NCBI GenBank assembly: GCA_963728285.1
Contig: CAVSJR010000002.1
Span: 248,001-312,000 of the forward strand
Reading direction: 5' to 3'
Length of the DNA stretch: 64,000 bases
Source of the DNA: CAVSJR01 sp963728285
GTDB lineage: Bacteria; Actinomycetota; UBA4738; HRBIN12
Shown here: in pieces, positions 55,220 to 62,684 of the stretch
Layout of the letters: every line of letters starts with the position of its first letter
Numbering within the stretch: the stretch's first letter is position 1
Notes under the pieces: generated by a model
Seen by the model: the letters and a program-made list of their open reading frames with translations, nothing else
Database searches by the model: none
Told to the model about the DNA's origin: nothing
Translations under genes and position numbers: made by a program

Positions 55220-56377
55220 TCAGTCTTCGTTATCGCACTGCACCGTCGCAGGCCCGTCCCCGATCTCGTTCGTACCACCAGTTTCCTGATTGTCGTACTG
55301 ATAAGTGAAGCTGCCAGCGTTCAGCGTCAGCTTCAAGATCCCGTGAGTATGACTCTCAAGCGCGCTGTTGGATGCCTTCGGCAACAGACTAGAATCGGTA
55401 ACGGTTGTGGGATTCAATCCCGCTCCACCGGTACCCACAACGAACTCCATTGGCGCTGGATTGGCACTTGATCCGCTCCAGTTCTGCTCATCAAAGCGCT
55501 CGTAGTTGTGTCGGTGGCCATTCAACACGAGGTCTCCGCCGCCATTGAGATCGAACTCTTTGTACAGATCCACCACCGAGGAAACCCCGTCATTGGGACT
55601 CGAGCTTGAGAACAAAGGATGATGCCACACAGCCGCGGTGCAATCCGTCTCATCGCCATCGAGCTGGTCTTGAAGCCAGACGAACTGTTCGCCGTCGTTG
55701 ACGGTCCCAGCATTGTTCTGACATTCGGCAGTCTCCACGCAGGTGGTGGAGTCGAGCATGTAGAAAGTCCAATCCCCCATGGTCTTCTTGTACCAGGGAT
55801 CGCCGCTGGCATTCGTGACAGATCCTTCCCCAAAGTACTCGTAGTAGCCATCGAGATTGTGATAGTTATTCGTGTCAGCGTTGTTTTCCCACTCATGGTT
55901 CCCGGGAACTGGCACCGAAATGTTTGGACTCTCGAACTCGCCCCACGCGTGATCACCCGCTTCGTTTGTTCCCTCGTTCTCGTGATAGGACCCACAGTCA
56001 TCGCCGGCATACACGTCCTGACCACTGTCGTCATTCTTCGAAATCAGATCACACATCCAGTCCGGGCCTGATCCATGCCGATACTGAATGTCTCCAGCAG
56101 GGATCACGTAATCGGGATCGAATGCTGCAATCTGATCCGCAGCCCTACGTTGACGAAGATAGTCAAATCGGGAAGTGGGATCAGACCCCATATTGCATGG
56201 ATATGTGTCGTTCGGTGCAGGGTCATCGCAGTCGGGATCCTGTGCGATATCGCCCGCCACCGCCACAGTGACAGTTGCCGCATCCGCAGCCGGCAACACC
56301 ATCGCGATCGAGGCCCATGTCAGGGCACCTAACGCGATCAGCGTTGCAAACAAGCCTTGCTTGCCAATCTCTCTCAT
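55220..56377 (-). CDS. Secreted purple-acid-phosphatase-like metallophosphoesterase
   Basis: 385 aa, ATG at 56377 with GGGGAGGAG upstream. A signal peptide ends near 'LPAADAATV'. The two-metal site is complete: 'VAVAGDIAQD', 'YVIPAGDIQYRHG', 'VPVPGNHEWEN', 'AAVWHHPLF' and 'LNGHRHNYERF'. This is the plan of actinobacterial secreted acid phosphatases. Several Cys pairs suggest disulfides. The gene is clearly lower in GC and richer in Asn/Asp than neighbours, pointing to horizontal acquisition. Unlike most genes nearby it has no frameshift. Confidence 0.88.
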   Translation of the reverse strand: MREIGKQGLFATLIALGALTWASIAMVLPAADAATVTVAVAGDIAQDPDCDDPAPNDTYPCNMGSDPTSRFDYLRQRRAADQIAAFDPDYVIPAGDIQYRHGSGPDWMCDLISKNDDSGQDVYAGDDCGSYHENEGTNEAGDHAWGEFESPNISVPVPGNHEWENNADTNNYHNLDGYYEYFGEGSVTNASGDPWYKKTMGDWTFYMLDSTTCVETAECQNNAGTVNDGEQFVWLQDQLDGDETDCTAAVWHHPLFSSSSPNDGVSSVVDLYKEFDLNGGGDLVLNGHRHNYERFDEQNWSGSSANPAPMEFVVGTGGAGLNPTTVTDSSLLPKASNSALESHTHGILKLTLNAGSFTYQYDNQETGGTNEIGDGPATVQCDNED

Positions 56378-56977
56378 CCCAGCCACTCCTCCCCTGAACA
56401 CAAACCGACCGAACCTCATCGGTGTCCTGAAACGCCGCGGCCGCTGACCCTGCGCCACGTCGGTTACAGTCAGCCCAAGACCCAAGGTCACGTGCCAGAT
56501 GCAACCAGCAGCTCGCGCATAGGCGACCCTTCCTTGGTTATATGGTCAAGTTGTCATATTGGCTCCTCAACCAGGCCACACCACGCATTTGGCTGGCCTT
56601 CTCTCTCTCACGCGCCCCCAGTGGCTGATGAGCATGATACGACTGTATGACCATTCTGCCAACCACCGTCCACGGCCAACACGCTTAGACTTCGCTTCGG
56701 TGAGGGGTCCCGAATCCCCCCGCCGCTAGCCGCCAGACGACGAAGTGGGCGCGCCGAGACTCCGCGGAATCGCTGGCACGGGACGACGTGCTCCGGTGAT
56801 ATGCGGGTCTCGCCACCCCGACCACCTGTGACCATGCGGCTGCGACCTGGCGCCACGGCGTACCTCGTCGGCGCGCGTATTGATCTATCTCAACCGCTGC
56901 GACGGCTGAGCCCTTTGACGGCTTGACCACACGGCGCCAAGCCTCATAGGCTCCGCGCGATAGAGGAGGGATTGCAA
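56378..56977. other. No convincing gene (600 bp)
   Basis: Comparatively AT-rich, with TTATATGGT around 56537-56545 as a possible promoter element. No open frame shows a recognisable domain. Confidence 0.45.
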
Positions 56978-57229
56978 ATGGGGCGGTACATTACGGTTTT
57001 CAAACTAGTGGACGAGGATGTGCCCCGACTCCCTCAAGGCTTCGTCAACGTCGAGGATGCGGCAGTCTTCCTCCAAGTTTCTGACGAGACCGTGCGCCGT
57101 TTCATCGTCGAGGGGCAACTTGGCGGAGAGCGCCAACGTCACGCCCACGGGCCGCGGGGTTGGCGGTGGGTCATTCCGACGGCGGACGTCAACCGACTCA
57201 AGAAGGTCCGCGAGGGGACTGCGCGCTAG
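56978..57229 (+). CDS. Excisionase-like helix-turn-helix protein
   Basis: 83 aa, ATG at 56978 chosen because AGGAGG (56964-56969) is 8 bases upstream. 'FVNVEDAAVFLQVSDETVRRFIVEGQLGG' is cited by its core: the helix-turn-helix 'VEDAAVFLQVSDETVRRFI' of the MerR/excisionase (HTH_17) type, followed by a wing 'GPRGWRWVIPTADVNRLKK'. Such small proteins bind DNA in recombination or act as regulators. It overlaps the IS481 remnant end-to-end and lies inside the mobile island. Confidence 0.7.
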   Translation: MGRYITVFKLVDEDVPRLPQGFVNVEDAAVFLQVSDETVRRFIVEGQLGGERQRHAHGPRGWRWVIPTADVNRLKKVREGTAR

Positions 57230-57972
57230 CTGTGCGATTGACGGTGTTCGCTCACACGGGCGTGCCGTCTCTGGCGGGGTTTCTCATAGGGTGTCTGGCC
57301 GCCGAGAGCCCCATGGGGCCGGTTGAAGTTGTAGAAGTCCTCCCACTCCTTCAGACGGTCGTTGAACAGCTCGGTGGTATCGATCACGACCCCGTCCAGC
57401 ATCCGATAGAACTCCTCGGCGTCGATCCGGTGCGATCGTTCGACCTTGCCGTTGAGCCGGGGCGTCGATGGCTTGATGTAGACGTGGCCTACGCCAGCGT
57501 CGAGCACGTGGTAGTGGAATCGTGAGCCGAACTCTGGCCCGTTGTCGGTCTGAATCACGTCGACGCCGAACGGGAGCTTCTCGAGCACGTAGTCCGCGAA
57601 GCGTATCGCCGTCGTCTGGTCGAGTCGGTCGTAGATCCTGAGCACCCGGATCCGGGTGCAGTCGTCGATCGCGGTGAACTGGTGGTGCTTCTTCCGCGAG
57701 CCCTTCAGCGGGGCAACGAATTTCACGTCGATCTGCACCCGGTGACCGGGCAGCGGCCTCTCGTAGCGCTTCCATCGATCCTGGTGTCGGCGATAGCGCT
57801 GGGTGCTCGGGAGCCGGCTCATGTCCAGACGCTTCAGGATACGCCAGCTGTCGTGGATCTGGAAGCCGCCCGGTCGGTACCGACTCCGCAAGGCGAACCA
57901 GACGCTCCCCGACAATTGCGCCCGCACTGGCTCTATCCTCCTAGGAGACTCCGAACCATCAACGTGGACCAT
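57226..57972 (-). pseudogene. IS481-family transposase, N-terminally truncated
   Basis: The integrase core is intact: Asp in 'RVQIDVKFVAPL', Asp in 'DVIQTDNGPEFGSRF', Glu in 'LNGKVERSHRIDAEEFY', then the C-terminal 'FYNFNRPHGALGGQTPYEK'. The usual N-terminal helix-turn-helix region of about 80-100 residues is missing; the frame begins with unrelated residues before 'SWRILKRLDMSRLPSTQRY'. It is thus a remnant of an IS481 element. No terminal repeats were recognised. Confidence 0.8.
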
Positions 57973-58025
57973 TTGCGTGCGGGGTCATGGGTTCCTAGGG
58001 CATTGAGCGTACGAACCGGCTTAGG

Positions 58026-58256
58026 TCATCGCACGCCGTGTACGTCCTCGTCGCTTCGGCCCTCTTGCTTCGCCTTCTCGATGAACATCCGGAGCTTGGT
58101 GACCTCGGCTGCAAGCTTCTGAGCATTCAGTTCGACTTCCTCGACCCAGCCTTCAAGTATGTCGAGATCCGTCGCGTCCACTTCTGCTCCCTCCCGCAAG
58201 AGTGAGCGGGGCAGTCCACCAAAGCGCCGACCACCTTGATCCACGACCTGGACCAT
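58026..58256 (-). CDS. Small possible coiled-coil protein
   Basis: 76 aa from ATG 58256 (a longer frame starts at 58346). 'LDILEGWVEEVELNAQKLAA' and 'EVTKLRMFIEKAKQEGRSDE' form a charged helix with heptad-like spacing. No family recognised; it lies between the IS481 remnant and ispH. The evidence is only composition and an acceptable reading frame. Confidence 0.35.
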   Translation of the reverse strand: MVQVVDQGGRRFGGLPRSLLREGAEVDATDLDILEGWVEEVELNAQKLAAEVTKLRMFIEKAKQEGRSDEDVHGVR

Positions 58257-58582
58257 GCCGGGCGTCTGATCGCTGAGAAGCGATGCTGCCCATGCCCCGA
58301 AGCGAGCTCGTCCCACACCACAGTCGCTAACTAGATCACAGGTCAAGGCACGAGGTCATCCTGTTCCGCACGATCCCACTTCATCGAGTCTGTTGTACGA
58401 CGAGCTCTCCTCGGTCGATAGTCCCACGTTCGGCATACGTCGATCGCTCGCCACCCTCCCCGGGTTGGATGGCGCCGCAGACCATCGGACTAGGGGAAAC
58501 CCACCGCGGAATTCAGATACTCGATGTGCGACGTCTAGCTTGAGGGATGGCTGCATACTGTCGCCGATTCATCGCATCGCGA

Positions 58583-59530
58583 CTAGCGAGGCTCGAGCGG
58601 GATGGAGCGGACGCCGGCCGGGAGGGAGAAGCGGACGTTCTCCTCCGCGAGCCGAAGCTCCTCGACGTCCGTCGCTCCCGCCCGTGCCAGGAACGCGAGC
58701 ATGCGATCGACGAGCCACTCGGGCGCGGATGCGCCCGACGTGAGGCCGACGACGTCCGCGCCGTCGAGCCACGCGGGATCCACCTCGGCCTCGTCGTCGA
58801 CGAGATACGCCGGCGTGCCGAGCTCCCGCGAGACCTCCGCGAGCCGCTTCGAGTTCGATGAGTTGTCCGAGCCGATCACCAGCACGACGTCGGCTCGGCG
58901 AGCGACTTCCTTGACGGCATCCTGACGGTTCTGCGTGGCGTAGCAGATGTCGTCCCGCGGTGGAGCCTGCATCAACGGGAACCGCCCCCGCAGGATGTCG
59001 ATGATCTCGTTGGTCTCGTCGACCGACAGGGTCGTCTGGGTGAGGTAGGACAGCCCGTCCCCGTCCGGCAGCTCCACCGTTCGCGCCTCCTCCGGCGTCT
59101 GGACCAGGATCGTTCGGTCGGGCGCCTGGCCGGTCGTGCCGACGACCTCCTCGTGCCCGGCGTGCCCGATGAGGACGATCGTGCGGTCCTCGGCGGCGAA
59201 GCGCCGCGCCTCGAGATGCACCTTCGTCACGAGCGGGCAGGTGGCATCGATCACGTCGAGGCCGCGGCTCCGCGCGGCCTCGTAGACCTCCGGGGCGACG
59301 CCGTGCGCGGACAGCACCACCACGGCTCCCTCCGGAACATCGGTCTCCTCCTCGACGAAGATCGCGCCCTTCCCCTCGAGATCGCGGACCACGTGAAGGT
59401 TGTGAACGATCTGCTTGCGGACGTAGACCGGCCGCCCGTGCTTCGCGAGCGCACGCTCCACGGCGTCGACGGCCCGCTCGACGCCGGCGCAGTAGCCGCG
59501 GGGAGCCGCGAGGACGACTTTGGAGGGCAC
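58583..59530 (-). CDS. ispH: 4-hydroxy-3-methylbut-2-enyl diphosphate reductase
   Basis: 315 aa from GTG 59530, chosen because TACCAT (59542-59537) lies 6 bases upstream and because the family begins at this point. It makes IPP and DMAPP in the last step of the MEP pathway using a [4Fe-4S] cluster. Cluster cysteines: 'PRGYCAGVERAV' (about 14), 'DATCPLVTKVH' and 'DDICYATQNRQ'. 'VLSAHGVAPEVYE', 'IGHAGHEEVVGTTGQ' and 'IGSDNSSNSKRLAEVS' are family landmarks. Complete and unbroken; it marks the return to core genome after the island. Confidence 0.96.
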   Translation of the reverse strand: MPSKVVLAAPRGYCAGVERAVDAVERALAKHGRPVYVRKQIVHNLHVVRDLEGKGAIFVEEETDVPEGAVVVLSAHGVAPEVYEAARSRGLDVIDATCPLVTKVHLEARRFAAEDRTIVLIGHAGHEEVVGTTGQAPDRTILVQTPEEARTVELPDGDGLSYLTQTTLSVDETNEIIDILRGRFPLMQAPPRDDICYATQNRQDAVKEVARRADVVLVIGSDNSSNSKRLAEVSRELGTPAYLVDDEAEVDPAWLDGADVVGLTSGASAPEWLVDRMLAFLARAGATDVEELRLAEENVRFSLPAGVRSIPLEPR

Positions 59531-59536
59531 GCATCC

Positions 59537-59542
59537 ATGGTA
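59537..59542 (-). promoter_or_regulatory. -10 box (TACCAT) for leaderless ispH mRNA
   Basis: TACCAT on the minus strand ends 6 nt before the GTG at 59530. The same hexamer serves the Nudix gene at 29852. Confidence 0.5.
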
Positions 59543-59699
59543 GCCGCCCGGTGCGAGCCCCAACGGCGCGGCCGATCCGCCCCCGCGGCACCGACTCGGC
59601 GTGTCGATCGCGCCGGTCCACAGAACATCCGGACCGGATTCCCGGTCATTCCCGAAGATTGCCGTTTGTCAGAGGCCTCCGATAGGGTGACCCACGTTC

Positions 59700-59958
59700 G
59701 CTCGGACGCTCCGTCCGATCCTCCCTCTCGCCGCAATGCGAGCTCCCTCACGTCCAGGAGTGGCTGCCGCATGTGCACGGGAGGGTGCAGGGAGGGAGCC
59801 GACGGGTGAGCACCGGGTCCCAGACCGACGACCAGGACGGACGACACAGGAACGAGGAGGTGATGCGAACACCCAGGACCTGCCGCGGGCGGCCGAATCC
59901 AGTTCGGCTGCATGGCCGGTGTCGCCAGCCCCGGACGCCGCGGGGGTGAACCCACACG
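59700..59958 (+). promoter_or_regulatory. Long structured leader of the transglycosylase gene (possible riboswitch)
   Basis: About 260 bp of non-coding, G/C-rich DNA with several self-complementary blocks precedes the cell-wall gene. Near its 3' end it holds 'GCGGCCGAATCCAGTTCGGC' and then 'GGGGGTGAACCC', eight bases before the ATG. Actinobacterial cell-wall hydrolase genes are often controlled by ydaO-type c-di-AMP riboswitches, whose cores contain GAAUCC and GGGUGAA-like segments. The match is partial and by eye. Confidence 0.4.
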
Positions 59959-60396
59959 ATGAACCACCTCACCCAAACGCGCCGCCGCATCATCGCGGCC
60001 GCGCTGACACTCAGCACACTCACCGCCGTGGCGATCGACGGATCCGAACCGGCCTTCGCCCGGGACTCCCGGATCCGCCGGTCCTTCTGCCGGCACGACT
60101 GGCGAGACGGGAAACGCCAGGTAAAACGCCTGATCCGCTGCAGCGTCCGGCGTTGGCACGTGCCGGGCGGGGCCAGCAAGGCCATCACGGTCGCCCGAAA
60201 GGAATCGGGATTCCGACCGCGGGCCTACAACCCGGCGGGCTACAAGGGCATCTATCAGCAATCGACGCGCTACTGGCGCCGCCGGGCGAGGACGTACGGC
60301 TTCCCCGACTGGTCGGCGTTCAACGGGCGGGCCAACATCATGGTGTCGATCCAGATGGTGCATCGAGGGGGATGGGGGCCGTGGTCCACGGCCTGA
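59959..60396 (+). CDS. Secreted lysozyme-like transglycosylase
   Basis: 145 aa. A signal sequence ('RRRIIAAALTLSTLTAVAID', then 'EPAFA') precedes a short lysozyme-like domain: 'AITVARKESGFRPRAYNPAG' with the catalytic Glu, 'YKGIYQQSTRYWRRRA' (the GLFQ-like strand) and 'FNGRANIMVSIQMVHRGGWG'. It resembles the small SLT/Rpf-like muralytic proteins of actinobacteria. It should cleave peptidoglycan outside the membrane. The long leader suggests post-transcriptional control. Confidence 0.82.
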   Translation: MNHLTQTRRRIIAAALTLSTLTAVAIDGSEPAFARDSRIRRSFCRHDWRDGKRQVKRLIRCSVRRWHVPGGASKAITVARKESGFRPRAYNPAGYKGIYQQSTRYWRRRARTYGFPDWSAFNGRANIMVSIQMVHRGGWGPWSTA

Positions 60397-60424
60397 GCTG
60401 CACGGCCTGAGGCCGACCGACCCC

Positions 60425-60757
60425 TCACGTCCTGACCGGACCCCCCGGCCGCGAGCGCCCCAGGACGGCGTCGCGGACCTCGTCCAGCGAGGTGACCGCC
60501 ACGTCGGTCCCGGGGAGGTCCCGGTCGGTCACCACGCGAAGCGACGGCGATCGCTCGCGGGCGGACGCGACGAGCTCCTCGAACGGGCCGAACGCGACGA
60601 GGACGTGCGGCCGTTCGTCGTCCAGCCGGGCGAGCGCCTCGGCCGCGCCGGTCGCTCCGGATGCGAGCTCCCAGTCGGCGCTCACCGTCGCGCGCTTGAG
60701 CGCGCCGAGGGACTCGTCATCCGTCGCGACGCAGAGGACCTTCAGGGCTCGACACAT
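60425..60757 (-). CDS. Receiver-like (CheY-fold) small protein
   Basis: 110 aa. 'LKVLCVATDDESLGALKRAT' starts a Rossmann-like receiver fold, with 'GAAEALARLDDERPHVLVAF' where the phosphoacceptor strand would be, but the Asp is not at the strand end (VAFGP). It is probably a degenerate receiver without phosphorylation. Its start lies two bases after the corA stop, so it is the last gene of that operon. Confidence 0.6.
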   Translation of the reverse strand: MCRALKVLCVATDDESLGALKRATVSADWELASGATGAAEALARLDDERPHVLVAFGPFEELVASARERSPSLRVVTDRDLPGTDVAVTSLDEVRDAVLGRSRPGGPVRT

Positions 60758-60759
60758 CC

Positions 60760-61728
60760 CTACAGCCACCCCCGCTTCCTGAATCCGCGATAGAGAAGGA
60801 GCGCGGCGACCACCATCGTGCCGAGCGAGAGCGGATAGCCGTACTGCCAGGCGAGCTCCGGCATGTGGCGAAAGTTCATGCCGTAGATGCCCGCGATGAG
60901 CGTCGGCACCAGGACGATCGCGGCCCACGACGTGAGCTTCTTCATCACGACGTTCAGCCGGTTCGAGACCTGGGCGAGCTGGGCCTCGAGGGCCGTCGTC
61001 AGCAGATCCCGGATGTTGTCGACGAAGTCGATCGTGCGCAGGACGTGATCCAGGACATCCCGGTAGTACGGAGCGAGGGCGGGCCCGACGAATCCGGGCT
61101 GCTCCTGTACCAGGTCGACCACCTCGCGCAGCGGGACGACGATGCGACGGAACGCCACGACCCGTCGCTTCAGCCGGAAGATCTCCTGCTGCGCCGTCGA
61201 CTCGCCGTCGTCGTCCTGGAACACGCGATCCTCGACCTCGTCGGAGAGATCCTCGAGGCGCTCGACGACCGAGAGATAGCCGTCGACGACCTCGTCGAGC
61301 AGCGCGTACAGGACGAACGCGCCCCCGGAGCTCATGAGCTCCGGCGACCGCTGCACGCGCTCGCGGACCGGCGTCAGGTCGAAGACCGGCCTCCCCCGGA
61401 CCGTGATGAAGAACCGGTCGCCGACGAACAGGTGGATCTCGCAGTCCACAAGCTCATCGTGGTCGTCGAGGTCGAGCGCATGGACCACGACCGCGATGTA
61501 CCGCTCGAAGATCTCGACCTTGCTCCGCTGGTTCCAATGGACGGCGTCCTCGATGGACAGCGGGTGGAGCCCGAACTGCTTCCGCAGCAGCTCGAGCTCC
61601 CCCTCGTCGGGGTCGCGGGCGTCCACCCACAGCCGGACGTCCGGATCCTCGAGGAGCTCCGCGGCCCGCGCCGGATCGCATCCCTCCTCCTGCACGAGCC
61701 CGCCGCGATACAGATGACACGTCAGCAT
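60760..61728 (-). CDS. corA: CorA-family magnesium/cobalt transporter
   Basis: 322 aa. A large cytosolic domain ('LHPLSIEDAVHWNQRSKVEIF' cited in part, 'VGDRFFITVR', 'LLDEVVDGYLSVVERLED') leads to two C-terminal membrane helices with the 'IAGIYGMNFRHMPEL' signature, whose GMN forms the selectivity filter. The last residues 'FRKRGWL' are basic, as in other CorA proteins. TACGCT (61742-61737) eight bases before the ATG suggests a leaderless start. A second divalent-cation system is encoded at 47907. Confidence 0.93.
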   Translation of the reverse strand: MLTCHLYRGGLVQEEGCDPARAAELLEDPDVRLWVDARDPDEGELELLRKQFGLHPLSIEDAVHWNQRSKVEIFERYIAVVVHALDLDDHDELVDCEIHLFVGDRFFITVRGRPVFDLTPVRERVQRSPELMSSGGAFVLYALLDEVVDGYLSVVERLEDLSDEVEDRVFQDDDGESTAQQEIFRLKRRVVAFRRIVVPLREVVDLVQEQPGFVGPALAPYYRDVLDHVLRTIDFVDNIRDLLTTALEAQLAQVSNRLNVVMKKLTSWAAIVLVPTLIAGIYGMNFRHMPELAWQYGYPLSLGTMVVAALLLYRGFRKRGWL

Positions 61729-61784
61729 GCTCGACGAGCGTAGCGCACCGCCTCGGGGACACGGGGCCGTTCCCGACGCGGCCG

Positions 61785-62282
61785 TCAGTCGAACCGCGGC
61801 GGGGGCACGTACCGGGCTCGGATGTAGCGGGCGAGCCGGCGCTCCAGGATCCAGACCGAGCCCTTCTTCCACCCGATCTCGCCTTCGATCAGGATCCCGG
61901 TGCCGCGCAGGTGGTCGATGACCGCGGGGATCACGTCGCCGTGGCTGCAGAACACCCCGCCGGACGACGACGCATCGAGGAGCGCCATGGCATCGCTCGT
62001 CGGTGCCCCCTCGGCCAACGCATCGGAGAGCTCGATGGTGCATCCGCGCGCCAGCGCGAGCGGACGAACGGACTGGACGCAACGCAGATAGGGGCTCGAG
62101 ACGATGCGGGTGACCTCGAGCCGTCGGAACAGTTGCACGAGCCCCTCGGCCTGGCGGCGCCCCTTCTTCGTGAGCGGGCGGAGGCGATCGTCCTCGGTCC
62201 ACCGCTCCCGGTCGCCGGCCTTCGCGTGGCGGACCAGGTAGAGGAGTTCCACGTCCCCGTCGTCGGCGGCCCGTGGCCTCAT
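61785..62282 (-). CDS. Histidine phosphatase (RHG) half of a split MutT1
   Basis: 165 aa. 'LYLVRHAKAGDRERW' is the RHG catalytic motif, 'RIVSSPYLRCVQSVRPLA' and 'FCSHGDVIPAVIDHL' complete the active site. The closing 'WKKGSVWILERR' corresponds to the end of the histidine-phosphatase domain of mycobacterial MutT1. Its ATG follows the Nudix stop with no base between (TGA-ATG). In MutT1 this domain removes phosphate from (8-oxo-)dGDP-like or nucleotide products. The partner domain is the next gene upstream. Confidence 0.87.
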   Translation of the reverse strand: MRPRAADDGDVELLYLVRHAKAGDRERWTEDDRLRPLTKKGRRQAEGLVQLFRRLEVTRIVSSPYLRCVQSVRPLALARGCTIELSDALAEGAPTSDAMALLDASSSGGVFCSHGDVIPAVIDHLRGTGILIEGEIGWKKGSVWILERRLARYIRARYVPPPRFD

Positions 62283-62684
62283 TCACACGGTGGAGTCCAC
62301 CGACCGCAGGAGCTCGCGGTCGCGCTCGTAGGCGAGGAGGGCCAGCGCCTCGTCGGGCAGGGCCCATCGAACCTCGTCCACCTCCGCGTTCGGCGTGAAC
62401 GAGCCATCGACCGGCCGCATCGTCCAGTACCGGACGACCTTCGGCCGGCCGTTGCGGTCCCGGTACTCGATCGACGGCAGCTCCCGCTCGAGCTCGCACC
62501 GAAGGCCGGTCTCCTCCTCGACCTCGCGCAGGGCGGCCGCCTCGTGGGACTCCCCCGCGTGCAGCTTCCCCTTCGGGAAGCTCCAGTCGTCGTAGCGCGG
62601 CCGATGCACGAGCGCATACCGCACGGTGCCATCGGGCCCGTCCCGCCGGACGAGGCCCCCGGCCGCGCGAACCGGCTCGCTCAC
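62283..62684 (-). CDS. Nudix hydrolase half of a split MutT1
   Basis: 133 aa, GTG at 62684 overlapping the CHAD gene stop (GTGA). 'RPRYDDWSFPKGKLHAGESH' and 'AALREVEEETGLRCELE' contain the full Nudix box. 'VRAAGGLVRRDG' and the K in 'PKGKLHAGE' are as in MutT1/Ap4A-type enzymes. MutT1 cleaves 8-oxo-(d)GTP and diadenosine polyphosphates. Here the two MutT1 domains are separate genes divided by a single TGA. Confidence 0.88.
   Translation of the reverse strand: MSEPVRAAGGLVRRDGPDGTVRYALVHRPRYDDWSFPKGKLHAGESHEAAALREVEEETGLRCELERELPSIEYRDRNGRPKVVRYWTMRPVDGSFTPNAEVDEVRWALPDEALALLAYERDRELLRSVDSTV

Noticed and set aside
59650..59700. Sigma-70 promoter (TTGTCA ... TAGGGT) for the transglycosylase leader
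   Set aside because: The spacing between the two hexamers is only about 11 bases, too short for a standard promoter.
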